Below, one piece after another: positions 11,363 through 23,893 of a DNA stretch of 64,000 bases (positions within the stretch are counted from its first letter, which is position 1; every line of letters begins with the position of its first letter). Source of the DNA: Ananas comosus (taxonomy: Eukaryota > Streptophyta > Magnoliopsida > Poales > Bromeliaceae). Where the stretch lies: assembly GCF_001540865.1 (NCBI RefSeq), contig NC_033622.1, positions 14,638,797 to 14,702,796 on the forward strand. The letters are read 5' to 3'. The position numbers and the translations under genes are program-made. The notes below the pieces were generated by a model, which worked only from the letters and a program-made list of their open reading frames with translations, ran no database searches and was not told the origin of the DNA.

Positions 11363-14219
11363 TCATTTCCTCTCGTTCTTGGAGTAGAATCTGAGAACCA
11401 GGTAGAAGAAGAGCCTGTAGAGCACGCCCCAGGCGAGTAATATGGCAACGTCGGTCCACACGCTACCTGAGTGTATGTCCATGGTGGTGAGCACGTCCTG
11501 CCCGATCAACGGGCATGTTGAGTTGAGCTGCTGGTGAAGATCGCTAATCTTAAGATCTCCTAGCGGCCCTGGCGAGAGGTCGCTGAAGCTGCCGAAGTAG
11601 CAGCGTCCGCCCTTGAACTCGTTTGTGAGCAGCGCCTCGAACGGGTACTTGATTGCTGACAAGTAGTGCAGCCACTGCCAGTACTTGGGGATCTGCGACC
11701 GCTTCAGGAAGAAGCCACACGTCAGGAAGAAGAGCGCGGTGGTGGCAATCACGACAGCATAGCCCGTGATGTAACTTGGCACCAGCGCGCTCACAAGCAT
11801 CACGTAGCCATTGGTGGTGATCAGTGAGGCGTAGAGTATGATCCAGAAGTAGAGCACCCTGCTTTTCAGGTGAAGCATGAGGTTGGTTATGATTGCAAAT
11901 GTGAAGCCCTGGACCGCGAAGAACGGAAGGTAGACGAGGAGCGAGGAGACGACGTAGGAGGACGCACGGTACGCATTGTGTGATGTCTCACGGATGAAGA
12001 TGAAGCGTTCTTGGATGAATGTTGGTACCGCGTCGTTGGAAGAGAAGAAGACAAGGCAGACAGAGAAGATGTAGAAGTTGAGAAGGCGGTTGATTGTGGT
12101 GAAGTCATCATTGCCAAGGCGGTGGAAGAGAGTGGAGAGGATTACCCCCATGACAGTCAGCACGATCTCGCGGGACAGGAACAGCTCCGGCGTGCGCATC
12201 ACGTTCAGCGCCGTGCGCCATGACAGCACCGCCACCTCACGCAGCCACGGGTTTGCAAACTTTGGCGCGCCGTCGGACGGGTCGTCGAGCGGCTCTATCT
12301 CGTTGTAGTCATGCTGGTCAAAAATCGGTGTTGGCGTGTTGAAGACCGGGGTGTCAGGGGACTGAGGGTAAGGGACCGGCGGGGTGGTGATATGCCGGGT
12401 TTGGTAGTAGTTGGCGACCGGTGTCTTGGCAGGAGTGCGGCCGGGTGTTTGAGCTGGCGTCCAAGAGGGCCGGCGGTGTGGCGTGCGGGTGACGCCGTGG
12501 TAGAGCCAAACAGAGAAGTCTTTGTAGAAATGAGAGGCCAATCTTGGATTATATGCTCCATTCACCGAGGGAGTCATCTGTACCCTTCTCTCAAGAGAAT
12601 TATCGAAGCCACCGTCATCATCGTCATCATCGTCGTAATCATACGACTCGTGATCAGAAGTCCCGTTGGCTGCTGCCGGGGTCGTGCTGCCAACAGAGAA
12701 CTGGGTGCTGTTGAGGCAGATTTGGCGGGGAAGGGTGGATTTACTGAAAGGAGCTCTCAGTGTCTTGCTGGTAGGTAACTAATGGCTCGAGCCCGAGGGT
12801 CGACTCGTCATACTCCTTGATGACATCAAGGAGGTATTCGATGCTGTTCTCGCCATCCGGGACTTGCCGGCCGAACCCAGCCAGGTGGGCTGGGAGGGCA
12901 GTTGGGCTTCCCTGGTAAATCAATCTTCCTCTGGACGAAATTTTAGAAGACATTTAACTAGACCATTAAAGTTGGATCTCTGACGAAGAAAAAGATGGGG
13001 CAAAAAAACATCTCACAATAATCAGAAATCAGATGTCTCGAAAGTGCTTTAGCTGGCTCGAAAGTGTACCTTGCAAGGATGATGAGTCGGTCGAGGAGCA
13101 TCTGAATCCGAAAAGAAGGCTGGTGGATTGTCATTAGCACAATACTCCCTCCCTTAGCAATGTCCTTCACCTTCTCCACAACACTATAAGCACTGGTTGA
13201 GTCGAGGCCCGAAGTGGGCTCATCGAGGAACAGCAACGACGGTTTATGAATGATGTCTATCCCAATCGACACCCTCCGCCGCTCGCCGCCTGATACGCCT
13301 CGCCGTCCTTCGTCTCCAATGTAAGTTTGAGCAGTCGACTGTTAGGAGATTCAGAATACTCGTTAATTAGTTTGTACTGTATGATGGCTAAGAGGTTTTA
13401 AACTTTTTGAGAACAAAATCAAATTCTGAGACCAAATTTCTAGCTGATCTCAACAGGAAAAAGTTAGCGCTCTTAATGTTTGGATGAATGGTGTGATCGA
13501 GAAAAAGACCAGAGAAATCTCCGTAAACCTGCAAACCAAGCTGTTCGAGGAGCTCCCACACTCGCTGCTTCTTTTCGTGCTGAGAAAGCGAAGGTGATAG
13601 CCTGACTTCGGCGGCGAACATGAACGTCTCGAACACCGTCAGCATGGGGAAGAGTTGATCATCCTGCATCACATATGATGACACCTTCTTCATGTAGCTG
13701 GTTGTGACCTGATGATGAATATTTACCCATGAAATTCTATTGCAATGTATCTCCCTTCTCTAATGAACCATTTCAGGGGTTCTAGAGAACAACAATTTTA
13801 ATATCTCAAATTCGACAAAAGAGCGACCATGATTTCGGACTAACCGGTCGTCCATCGATGCTGACCGATCCTTCGAGGCTCCCCTTTGCAATCCTACCCG
13901 CCAGTGCATCGAGAAACGTGGATTTTCCGGCGCCACTGGGGCCGAGAATGGCGGTGACTTGCCTACGGAGTGCTTGGCCCGAGATGTCATTAAGGAGATA
14001 GGCCGCCTTCTTGATCTTCACACCATCTTTCTTCTGCTTCTTGATGATACTGTAAGATAAGTTCTGAAACTCTAACCCCTGGCCCGGGTGCAGCAGCACC
14101 TTCTCCGCCGCGGCCGCCGCTTGTTGGTTCGTCGGCTTCTCCTGGTCGAGAAGGCTCTCTAGGCTTCTGTTGGTGTCTGCGCGGCGAAGCGGTATCTCCG
14201 CTGTCCTTCGGCTGCCCAT
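11363..14219 (-). CDS. STR: ABCG half-transporter, STR-like (reading-frame step in the middle)
   Basis: A half-size ABC transporter with the nucleotide-binding domain first. In the family, STR proteins work at the peri-arbuscular membrane in mycorrhizal roots, probably moving lipid to the fungus. Exons on the minus strand: 13845-14219, 13529-13708, 13070-13338, then 12930 downward, then to 11363. Walker A GPSGAGKS lies at residues 93-100; further on come the signature VSGGERRR and Walker [14 protein letters not shown] linker with repeated TP dipeptides (RTP, WTP, QTP, RTP, KTP) and an Asp run precedes six hydrophobic segments ending SKNERK. The SLESLLD N-terminus, the TP linker and the membrane domain ([25 protein letters not shown]) point to STR rather than the ABCG1/16 group. 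Frames do not join directly near 12741-12782. A 70-base GT-AG intron (12744-12813) restores 773 residues; otherwise there is a frameshift. Confidence 0.8.
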
Positions 14220-15545
14220 TATTTTGCAGAATTTGGGTCCAAATTGCAGGGTTTCTGTTTTCTGTTTGGATTTAAAGAAGAGCAGAGTTTTATTGTCATT
14301 TATGAGGAGATTGTGAAGGCGATTTGTTTGATGGGTTAATGGAAAAAGAGCATTGGAAGTATGGAAAGAAACAAGGCTGGTGGAGCTGTCTCTTTGTGTT
14401 CTTTGGAGTTTGATGTTGACCCAGCTTTGTTATTGCAGGAGAGATTTGGTGTTTGTTCTTTCGTTGGAATAGAGAGGGAAATGTAATGTGTATTATATAT
14501 AGTGTGCCAATGTTTGTGACATTAGAGTAACTACAACCATTTATAACCAAAAGAGCATTAGTCCAATTACATACCTAGCGGAAGAACATAATGTAATAGT
14601 AACTCTTTTGTCGCAAATTAACACTAATATAATTCATCTTGAGCCCACCTGTAAAATTCTTTATGTTCCACCATTATTCTGAGTAGTAGAACCCTCACAG
14701 GTTGTGTTAAAACACCTGAAATGAATGCATGATTTAGCTTCTTAATACCTCTTTAGAAGGCCTCTCAAATGCTCAAGTGGAAAGCTGAAATGATATTCTA
14801 CACTTTTCACTGCAGCATCGAAACTAAAGAGGTCGTGAAAAAAAAAAAAAAAAAATGATAGACAACTTTGTATATCCAAAAATGAGACCTCCAATCTCAC
14901 ACCCAATCATCCAGGATTTAGATAGAAGATTCGCACCCTCGTTTTGGGAAAACAGGTAGCATTGATCAGAAAAAATTGTTACTGCTGCTTCCAGCAGCAG
15001 TACTAAAACACCACAGAGTAATGCACATTTGCGTGAGCTTCAGAATTGTATTTGGATCATACATTTGGAAAGCAGATTTCATGCGGAAAACCTTCCTACA
15101 TTCAACTCTCCTGTACCACTCTGTTACGCTTCTTGATAAGAAATGTCTCTCTGCAGTGCCCTGCTTCTTGTTTAGTTTTTTAAATTTTACTTGCCCATTT
15201 TGAATAGGATATTTCCTGGTTGCATCAACAAAGACTCGAAAACATAGCAAAGGCCACATCACGACGGAGAATGAGCGAAGAGATCTTTCGACAGTACAAA
15301 AGTAAAATAACTGATAGACTAAAATAACTGTACAAAATAGTAAGTGACACTAGATTTAGTACAATGTTACGGAAGTCTCAGCACACAAGAGTTACCACTC
15401 TTTACTGAACTCCCAGGATATGCAACAAATGCGCCACGGTAGATTTCTCTTGCGATCATATAATGTAAAGCAGTCTGAAACCACATTCATCCACTTTCAC
15501 CTCAGTTTGCCGCAAGATATCAGCAGCTTTTGCGACAATCTTTTC
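14220..15545. other. STR-like promoter and ARL8 3' region
   Basis: This stretch is upstream of the ABCG gene and downstream of ARL8. No coding region is supported. I looked for a CTTC-type mycorrhiza-responsive motif (TCTTGTTC) within the first several hundred bases and found no convincing match. An A homopolymer lies at about 14839-14855. Confidence 0.5.
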
Positions 15546-18500
15546 TTATTTTGCTGTTCTTGAGTGCTTGATAAGCCAGTCGATGACAACATCTATGTTG
15601 ATGGAATCCTTGCACGAGATCATATAACAGCAAACCTCCCGGTCGTTTATAAACTCTAGACCTCTGCATTCACATCAACAGTGAAATATTAGTAAACAAT
15701 GTTTAAATATCTAAACACAAAATTGAGGAAAGATAGCCAATATTTTCTTTTGCAATTGATTCTACACAAGGTAACAGTAAAAAATATTGTGAGCCAAACT
15801 CACAGTTGATCAACTAATGCTTGCTTGGAAAGAGCTTCTGATTTGTCAATCTTATTCCCGAGGACAAGCAAAGGAATCCCTTTCAAGGATGGCTTTGTCA
15901 GCAGGTCATGCAATTCGGCTTTGGCTATAGGAACGCTATCCCTGTCAGCAGCATCTACTACGTACCTGCCATGATTAAAGAATGTTAATGGGAACTAACA
16001 TCTGATACCAGATATGAACTTCATGACTTAAGATCTTACTAATAGACAAGTTCTAAAGATGTGATTCATCATACAATCAAATTCAAGATGAAAAGAGCCT
16101 CCAAGTTTCAGAACATGACCCATTTGTCTCTTCTAAGTTCAAAATGCAGGATATCTAAGCTGTTTTGTTCGTTTGTTATAGTACACAGAGGATGCAAGGG
16201 TTCGTTGATTCATTAACAGATGAACAAACTACAAAGCAAATAACGAATAAACATCTCTCTATTTCTGCACCAATAACAGCTATACACTTACCTTTATGAA
16301 CAATGTACCAGTAACAACTCAGAATATCTTAAGTAGATAACAGTTAGCAAGAAAAAACTCATCCTGATTTTTCTGATGTTCATAAAGTGTGAAATGAATA
16401 TATAAACTGAGAGAGATAAAAACAAAAGAGTCACCCAGTAACTAATCCTCTTTTACATCTTCAACAGTTAGATATATTGCCACGATTTGGATCTTTACTG
16501 TTGACATCTTGTTACCTTCATCCGCTTAGTCATCCAAGTGCAAATGACAGGACAACTAATTTAAATTCACATGACCTTAGATGCATATACATCTGCTTCC
16601 TTTTTTTTCTCCCCTACTGTCAAAAATAAGCAGCCAATCCACAATTAAAAGTGCGTTTATTACCTAGAAAGAACAAGAATCTCCAAAATATTCAAACTTG
16701 ATCTTCTAACGAACTGATCATGCATGTTCTGACCCTTAGAATCCGTGGTCAATAATTATTTGACTGAAAACAGGTAAAAGAAATCTTGTGATAAAGAGTT
16801 GATGAGAAATACAGTATTGCAGAAACTCCACGACAGTAACGCTCCCACATAGTACGAAATCTTCGTTGTCCTCCAAGATCCCACAGTTTTATGGTCACAT
16901 TTCCTTTTGTAACTTTACGCATATTAAAACCCACCTAGGCATGGGAGTAGATAATGTTAGTTCATGATATCTAATACATCAAATAATACTATATAAGAAC
17001 AATAAACATTTTGAGGTAATGAACATACAGTTGGAATCATGTCCTCACTGTAGCCACCAGTCTGCAGGATTAAGAAGCGCCAATAAGAACCATGAAGGCA
17101 AGAAATCCAACAAAAATAAGATCAGAGATATACTCACTGCAATGGCATTAACCAGAGATGTCTTTCCGGCATTTTGAAGGCCAATTAGGGAGAGTTCCAT
17201 TTCCTGTTTAAAGAACAAACTGAAATGCACATTGATTAATAGTAAGAAAGAATTGAGATCACAGAAAGTAGAACTGTGCGACACAAAAAGTTTCAAACTA
17301 GGAAATCGATTATTAGAGTAAAAACTAAAGAAATTTTGGTATTACATCATTTAAAGCATTAACATTGCATGGATCAATTAAAAAAAGGCGATGTAAGAAT
17401 AAGATATCGTGGGTACATAAACTCAAAAATTATTTTTCATTAGGAGCATCTTGTTAAATGTTCCATAAGACAGTAGTCAAAGCCTAAATTAAGACAAATG
17501 GGTAGCCTTTGCAATTTACTAAATCCCACAGTTTTGGGCAGACCAACCAAGGCAACGAGTTTCATATGTCTGGTCAAACGAGCTCTCTCACACGATCAAG
17601 TTTTAATCAGATTTGGACGGACAATACAAAAGGAAGGGAGGACCAAAAGACTCAATCAAGGGTTTAGATTACATTCTATCTTTCTTATTATAATAGTTCC
17701 TCCCCACTAGTTTGAAGCAGTTGAGGCCCGCATATATAAATGAGTTGAGGATAAGGTCTCCTCATCTCCACCTGATTCGAATTCACAAAAACTATTTTCA
17801 GCCAACCAAGCACTCTGCCACCTACAGAGTACATATAGTAGAAATAGATTAACCGCCAAGGCTCCGCAAGTCGGAAAATTAAGATGGTAGTGCACTGCAA
17901 TTGTAGAAAAAAAAGCTTGGCATTATTATCAAAATAATGGGATTGTCCTGTGCCCTGGCCATGAAAAGAGAAGGTCTTGAATACTTACCTTGGATCAAAC
18001 ACCAAAGCATTTGGGCTTAGTACATAAGCCTTAGCAAACTCAACAATTATTACTCAGAACGATGCCAAATTAATAATTGCAGATAATTTATGTGAATAGA
18101 TAGAAAACAAGTCCAGCTTATCATGTTGTTAATCTCAACATTTTCTTTCTGCAAAATTAGGGTTTTTTATAACTATTCTATGAGGTAAAAAAAAAATTCA
18201 ACAATTCCGCAGGATCTAAGAATCCTAAAAGTCACGTGACCAAACATTAGCCTTTACATCCCATCACTTGACATTCAAAAAGATACCCCGATTCATTAAA
18301 AAAGGAAAAAATTAATTATTCCTATAAAGAAGCAATTGAAAAAAAAAAAAAATCATAATTTTTTTAAAAAGAAGAAAACCTAAGAAACCATTCTAGTGGT
18401 GTTGCGCTCATCAAATCTAACTAGTACATATAGCCCTAAAACGATCCGATTCTTGACACAACCCTGCTGTTCGCGATCTCCAATTAGAAACAATTTCAAG

Positions 18501-18570
18501 CCCTAGCGGATTGTAGAGGGAAAGCGGAGTACCTTCGAAGCCAATTGAGGAAAGATTCCCAGATCCCCAT
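15546..18570 (-). CDS. ARL8: ARL8 small GTPase
   Basis: An ADP-ribosylation-factor-like GTPase of the ARL8 class, which acts on late endosomal, lysosomal or vacuolar membranes and binds effectors when GTP-loaded. Minus-strand exons: 18533-18570, 17138-17219, 17029-17061, 16813-16934, 15804-15965 and 15546-15663. All phases agree and the product is 184 residues, the usual ARL8 length. Visible motifs are the amphipathic N-terminus [12 protein letters not shown], the P-loop GLQNAGKT (26-33), the switch I region with MIPTVGFN, switch II WDLGGQ (69-74), NKID, and a late SCK guanine-contact motif. The start is fixed by the conserved N-terminus, which lies 1.3 kb from exon 2. The intron between exons 1 and 2 (17220-18532) carries no other gene. 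No residue needed for GTP binding appears to be missing. Confidence 0.96.
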
Positions 18571-21500
18571 CTCGATCAGGGGGACAAGCGGCGTCGAACG
18601 AAACCCTAGCTCGTAGATCTGTCCCGAAGAAGAAGAAGATAACAGCGAAGTTTGGGTTCTCGATTTGTATTCTTTCATTTTATCCGCTGGGTTTTTTTTA
18701 ATTAATTAAAATTAAAATTTTGTTCAATTATTTGACTGGTACACGAAAAGCATCCGAGCGCATACCGGGCCGGGCCGGACCCGGACCGGATCGGTCTGAA
18801 TTGGCCTTTTCTTATTATTGACTTAAATCTTTGGGCCGAGCGGGTCGGGTCGGACGGATCGGACCAGATTTGAATCACCTTGTTCATGAAAGCATCGTAA
18901 ACTTTCCAATTATTTTTATTTAATAGTATTAACGGAATCTTTTTTACTGTACACATATTAATGGACCTCTTTTGATAACCACGTTTTGTTGACTTGTTTA
19001 TTGGTCGAGCTTAGCGTTAGGGTTGTAGGCCCTTTGTGGGCTATAATATCGGTCCGTGATTGCCCTCTTTCGAGACGGTTTTTGGTCCTTATTTCTTTAT
19101 TGGATTTGAGCCCGCTAACCTGCAAAGCAGAAAAGGCCCGAAACGGAGCTCTAAAATGCTTTTGAAAATTTTTTTTTTTTAAAAAAAAAATTCTAAAACA
19201 GCAAAGTTGCGACATTTGACAAATGCATGCATGTTCAAATCCATTCACTCATCATCCACCACCAACTCCTACTTTATTTCTCCATGCAGAAAAAGGGGAG
19301 GCAAATCCTTTCCCACTTCTCCGTGTAGGTGCGCAATCATTGTAACATTTGAACATTACTTTCCTAACCCAAAATGAAACTAAGAGGAAAAAAAAAAAAA
19401 AAAAAAAAAAAAAGGAAAAGGAAGATCGGTTGTTTTAGTGACATGCTTCATTGTTTCAATTATGAAAGAACTGGACTAGAGTACTATTAATAGCATCTTG
19501 TTTTATTAAATTTTTCGATTCTTAAATAAAGAGATGTGCTGATAGAATGATAATGATCCCTTAGGGTTTAGTGGGTGATTGTTAGAATAGTATAATCTAG
19601 GATATGAAAATGGACAAAGAGATAGATCTAACGGCGAAAAATTTAGTAACAACAAGTGCGCTTGGTGCTATTGATAATATTACAGTCGGACTCCTTCTAA
19701 AAAATATATATAAAAAAAGAAAAGGTAAATCAGAAGGCCCTAAATTAAGCTATAGTAGGAGTATGTGTATATATATACATACACTGGTTTTCATCTCAGC
19801 TTTTTGGATAACGAGTATAGTTGTTAGGTCATTGCTATTAGGTCGGCTACATGATTTAAGGCCTTTTGGAGTTGTTGGGCAAACATGCATGTTCTTATTT
19901 AGCTTTATTATAGGGTGGCTTTTTTTTTTCCCTTGTTTTTGCATTAGAAGAACTAACTAGGAGCTTTTGTTTCCGAGGCTCGAGATCTCATATATCTTTG
20001 CTTTTTGTTGTAGAAGAAGTTTTAAAGTCTCTTTTTTTTTTCTTTATCAAACACTCTACTGAAATTTGCTGTAGTTCGAAACAGAAGTAGAAGCATGTCA
20101 AACAGGAGCCTAGCTATTCGGCCTGCGTTTAGTTTTGTTTCCAAATGCGGCCATTTTAGATTTGTATTAGAATATTTTAAAAACGTAGAAATCTCGACCT
20201 TTTTATTGCTGTAAAATCAGATTCTAAGTCTCTAAAATAGCTGATTGAATTTAATTTTCCAATTCTACCACAAATAGAAATTATTGGAGGAGTTTTAATT
20301 TTAATCCCTTTTTTATAGCACTTAGTCAAATTGTGCATCATTAAACAATACTCTAGTCTAATAAAGCCAAACAGGCTCTTAATGTACAACTTGAAGCGGT
20401 AGCTAGAACAAATCTATAGCTATCTATTAATCTCCAAAAGAAATGTTACGTGGCTGTGTTTTATTTACTTTTGGGCATCATATTGCGAAACCAATCCTTC
20501 GCCTTCCTTCCACCCATAATGTCTAATTAACGCGTCCACTTATCTTAACCCCAATTTAAACCGTAAACCGTAATAACCAACGCAAAAGATCCAACCCTTC
20601 GTCTTCCCTCCGCACATAAGGTCTAACTAATGGTCCGCCTAGCTTAATCCTAATCTAAATAGTAAACTAGAAACCCACGCAAAAACCCTCTTCTCTTCTT
20701 CTCTACTTTCTCTTCCTCCTCCATGAGCTCCGAATTAAGATCGAGCACGTGCTGTGGATGGAGGATGAGTTTGTATGCTGCGTGGCTGAGCTTGGCGCTG
20801 CTATCTTCATCAAATCGAGCCTTCTTCTAAATTTTATGAGTTCTTTTAAAAGATTTATATATTCTTTATATTGTAGCGTTAAAATTTCTTAGGTAGTTTT
20901 ATTCAATTTTTTTAATTTTTTTTATTTGCTTAATATTCGAATTGATGTGTTTGTTGTGTTTAAGGTTTATTACTTTTTCCTTTTCTATCCTTTATTTTTT
21001 TATATTTTTTTTCGAAAGTAAAATTCTGTATTATATTTGCTGTATTATGTTGTATTAGGTTGTATATCTTTTTGTCTTTTAAAAATTTATTGTATAATTT
21101 TTCATATGCTTACTTTTTTTTCTACTTTTATAACTCTTTTTATTAATTGATGTAAGAATATTTACAAAATTAGATTGATATATGATCTAAAAAAATCTTC
21201 ATTTTCTTGAAGGGATAAATATCATAGCTTATATAGAAAATGAAAGAATAAATATATAACTTATACAAAAAAAAGTTTAAACCTAATGTTAGTTTTTATT
21301 GAATTTTTTTTATCTAAATCTCTCCCAAATAGTATGTCACTTTTCGGCGCAATAGGTTGATATATTAATTATCTTTCTATGAGTATTTTGTTACTAATCG
21401 GCTTCAGCAGATTAATATACTTTCACAAAAAACCAGTATGTTTGGACCATTTTGATTTAAAAAAAAAAATTTTGATATATTAGTTAGATATTAAATTTAT

Positions 21501-22404
21501 TTTAATAGTATCTACCTGTCGCAATATGCGGGTTATTACACTAGTAACAACATTAAAGTAGTTGCACTTTCAAAGAGAGAAAACTGTAGACGATTACGAA
21601 AAAAAAAAAGAAAAAAAGAAAAAAAGAAAAAAAAGAGAACTCGATTACGAAAAAAAAAAAGAAAAAAAGAAAAAAAAGAGAACTCGATAGCGAAGTTTAG
21701 TAAATTTTCTCCATGAATAATTAAACATCCTAAGCACTCCAGTAGAAGATGGTGATTTTATCCGTTGTTCAATTACAGAAATTTTAAACCGTTAAATATC
21801 AACGATGAAAATTGAATCCAAAACATCATAAAATGAAGGAATTTAGAGTTAGCCTTAAACTCATGTTACCTAAAAAATCGATCTAGCAAGAAACAGATTA
21901 GAAATATATATTAACAATCACATGCCATCTAATTTTTTCTGTCGACCATTCATATTTTTCATCTCCCTATTCTATGGTTTGAAATTTCTAAACTCCATGG
22001 TTGCCATTTAATTCTGAAAAGAACTGGGTTAAATTTTCTTGTAGAAAAATCAGCTTCTCAACTTACAACTTTTCTGCTTTTTCCTTTTTTTAAAAAAAAA
22101 ATTTAAAACTATTATATTTAAATGACATTGACTATGCTTTTTCACCGGTCAAAATGTTGCATCTTAGTCGGAGTATATTTTTCTACTCTATGTATATTCA
22201 AATAGTAGAAAGGAAAAAAGCGGCCGTTTTAACTATAAGAAAATAGTTGAAAGAGAAACTATTTGAATCTTTTTGTAAAGCACTTCAATTTCAACTCTCT
22301 ATAATTAAGAATTATTATTACGGCGGCGAGACCATTTTGACACTTAATTATAATATTTCTTACCGCGTATTTCTATCAGTAATATAATGCTCATTGTAAA
22401 GTTT

Positions 22405-22442
<38 letters not shown>
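18571..22442. other. ARL8 upstream region and AT-rich gene-free DNA
   Basis: A GC-rich inverted patch (about 18765-18870, CCGGGCCGG and GGGTCGGGTCGG motifs) 200-300 bases upstream of ARL8 looks like part of a small element. Others are an A homopolymer (19389-19413), a fragment at about 19545-19720 resembling the 22743 MITE, and an A-rich tandem duplication (about 21585-21690). No gene is supported; the short open frames lack family features. Confidence 0.6.
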
Positions 22443-22685
22443 GAGTGAGGCTACTATGCTATCGGAAGCACGAGCCTTCCGTGCTTCCAGCTCGTTTTCG
22501 ATGTTGCGACTTTCGAATCGTCGATCGGCTCTGTTAAACTTGATCTAGAGTATTTGAAGTACCTAGAAAATAAATTTGAAGTACCTAGATCAAGTTTAAC
22601 GGAGCCGATCGACGATTCGAAAGTCGCAACATCGAAAACGAGCTGGAAGCACGGAAGCTCCGTGCTTCCGATAGCATAGTAGCGC

Positions 22686-22691
<6 letters not shown>
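22443..22691. mobile_element. Fold-back element forming a 106-bp stem hairpin
   Basis: Positions 22443-22548 pair almost perfectly with 22585-22691, leaving a loop of about 36 bases. The left arm matches the repeat at 731. A TA tract lies before it and CT plus TA tracts (22691-22734) follow. It has no coding capacity and looks like a deletion derivative in which the interior was lost and one end was copied in inverted orientation. Confidence 0.85.
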
Positions 22692-22735
<44 letters not shown>

Positions 22736-22742
22736 GAAGTTG

Positions 22743-22986
22743 AGGTTACTATATTTTTATGAGTATAGACCTTTTTGTACTCATAAATTTTTAACTGTTA
22801 ATTAATGGGATGTGTGGTTAGAATGATGGTGGTCCCCACTTAAAATGATAGTGGTCCCCTAGGGTTGAGTAGGTAGTTGGTTAAATAGTATGATCTAACG
22901 GATGAAAAAGATTAATGGAATAAATCTAAGAGCCGAAAACTTATGAGTATAAGGAAGCCAATATTCATAAAAATATAGTAGCCGGA
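22743..22986. mobile_element. MITE with ACTATATTTTTATGAGTAT termini
   Basis: The left end GGTTACTATATTTTTATGAG is mirrored by CTCATAAAAATATAG-type sequence at the right end (ATTCATAAAAATATAGTAGCC). It is inserted between TA tracts. The core contains paired GTGGTCCCC motifs similar to those at 1600-1841. Confidence 0.7.
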
Positions 22987-23000
22987 CTCTATATATATAT

Positions 23001-23893
23001 AGAGGTTAGGATTACTATACTTTTATGAGTATAGAGCCTTTCGTACTCATAAGTTGTTTTCAATGATGAAACTTTCGAATCACGATCCACTCCGTTAAAT
23101 ATGATCTAGAGTATTTGAAANAATTTCTAGAAAATAAATTTCGTAATTTTTCGAAATCATAATAAAATTTATCAAGCGGGTATAAAATGAACGGTCAAAA
23201 TCGAACGACGTCTTAAAAAAGGATGATTGGATCCTTCAATTTAAGATCGAAGTTATTGATCTTTATATATGTAGTGAATAGAATTTTCTATCAAATATTC
23301 AACTGATTTCGATTCTTTTATATTGTTAAACTAGCAAATCTCTAATACCGGCCGTTAAAAATTGTCAATTTTGTGACCTTTTGATCGTAAGGTAAATGAT
23401 GTCGAAAAATTATAAAATTTGATTTTTAAAGGTTTTAAATGCTCTAGATAACGTTTAACGGTGTGGATCGTCGATTCGCTAGAAAATAAATTTCGTAAAT
23501 TTTCGAAATCATAATAAAGTCCATCAAGTGGGCATAAAATGAACGGTCTAAATCGAACGACGTCCTAAAAAATGATGATCGGATCCTTGAATTCAAGATC
23601 GGAGTTATTAATCTTTATCTATGTAGTGAATAGAATTTTCTATCAAAAATTCAACAAATTTCGATTTTTTTACACCGTTAAACTAGCAAGTATTCCATAC
23701 CGGCTGTTAAAAATTATCAAATTTGTGACCTATTGATCATAAGATAAATGATGTCAAAAATTTATAAAATTTGATTTCTAAAAGTTTTAAATGATGTAAA
23801 TAACGTTTAATAGTGTGGATCGTCGATTCGGAAGCTCTATCATCAAAAATAATTTATGAGTACCAGAGCGATCATACTCATAATAGCGCACCC
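23001..23893. mobile_element. Larger member of the same MITE group, with internal duplication
   Basis: It starts GGTTAGGATTACTATACT and ends TACTCATAATAGCGCACCC. The interior holds two direct copies with a period of 354 bases (23125-23478 and 23479 to about 23835), including CTAGAAAATAAATTTCG and GAACGGTC motifs. The element at 49000-49529 has related interior and ends. Confidence 0.75.

Noticed and set aside
19604..19960. 118-codon frame with hydrophobic C-terminal half
   Set aside because: It overlaps a MITE-like fragment, has AT-driven composition, and has no splice partners or recognisable motif.
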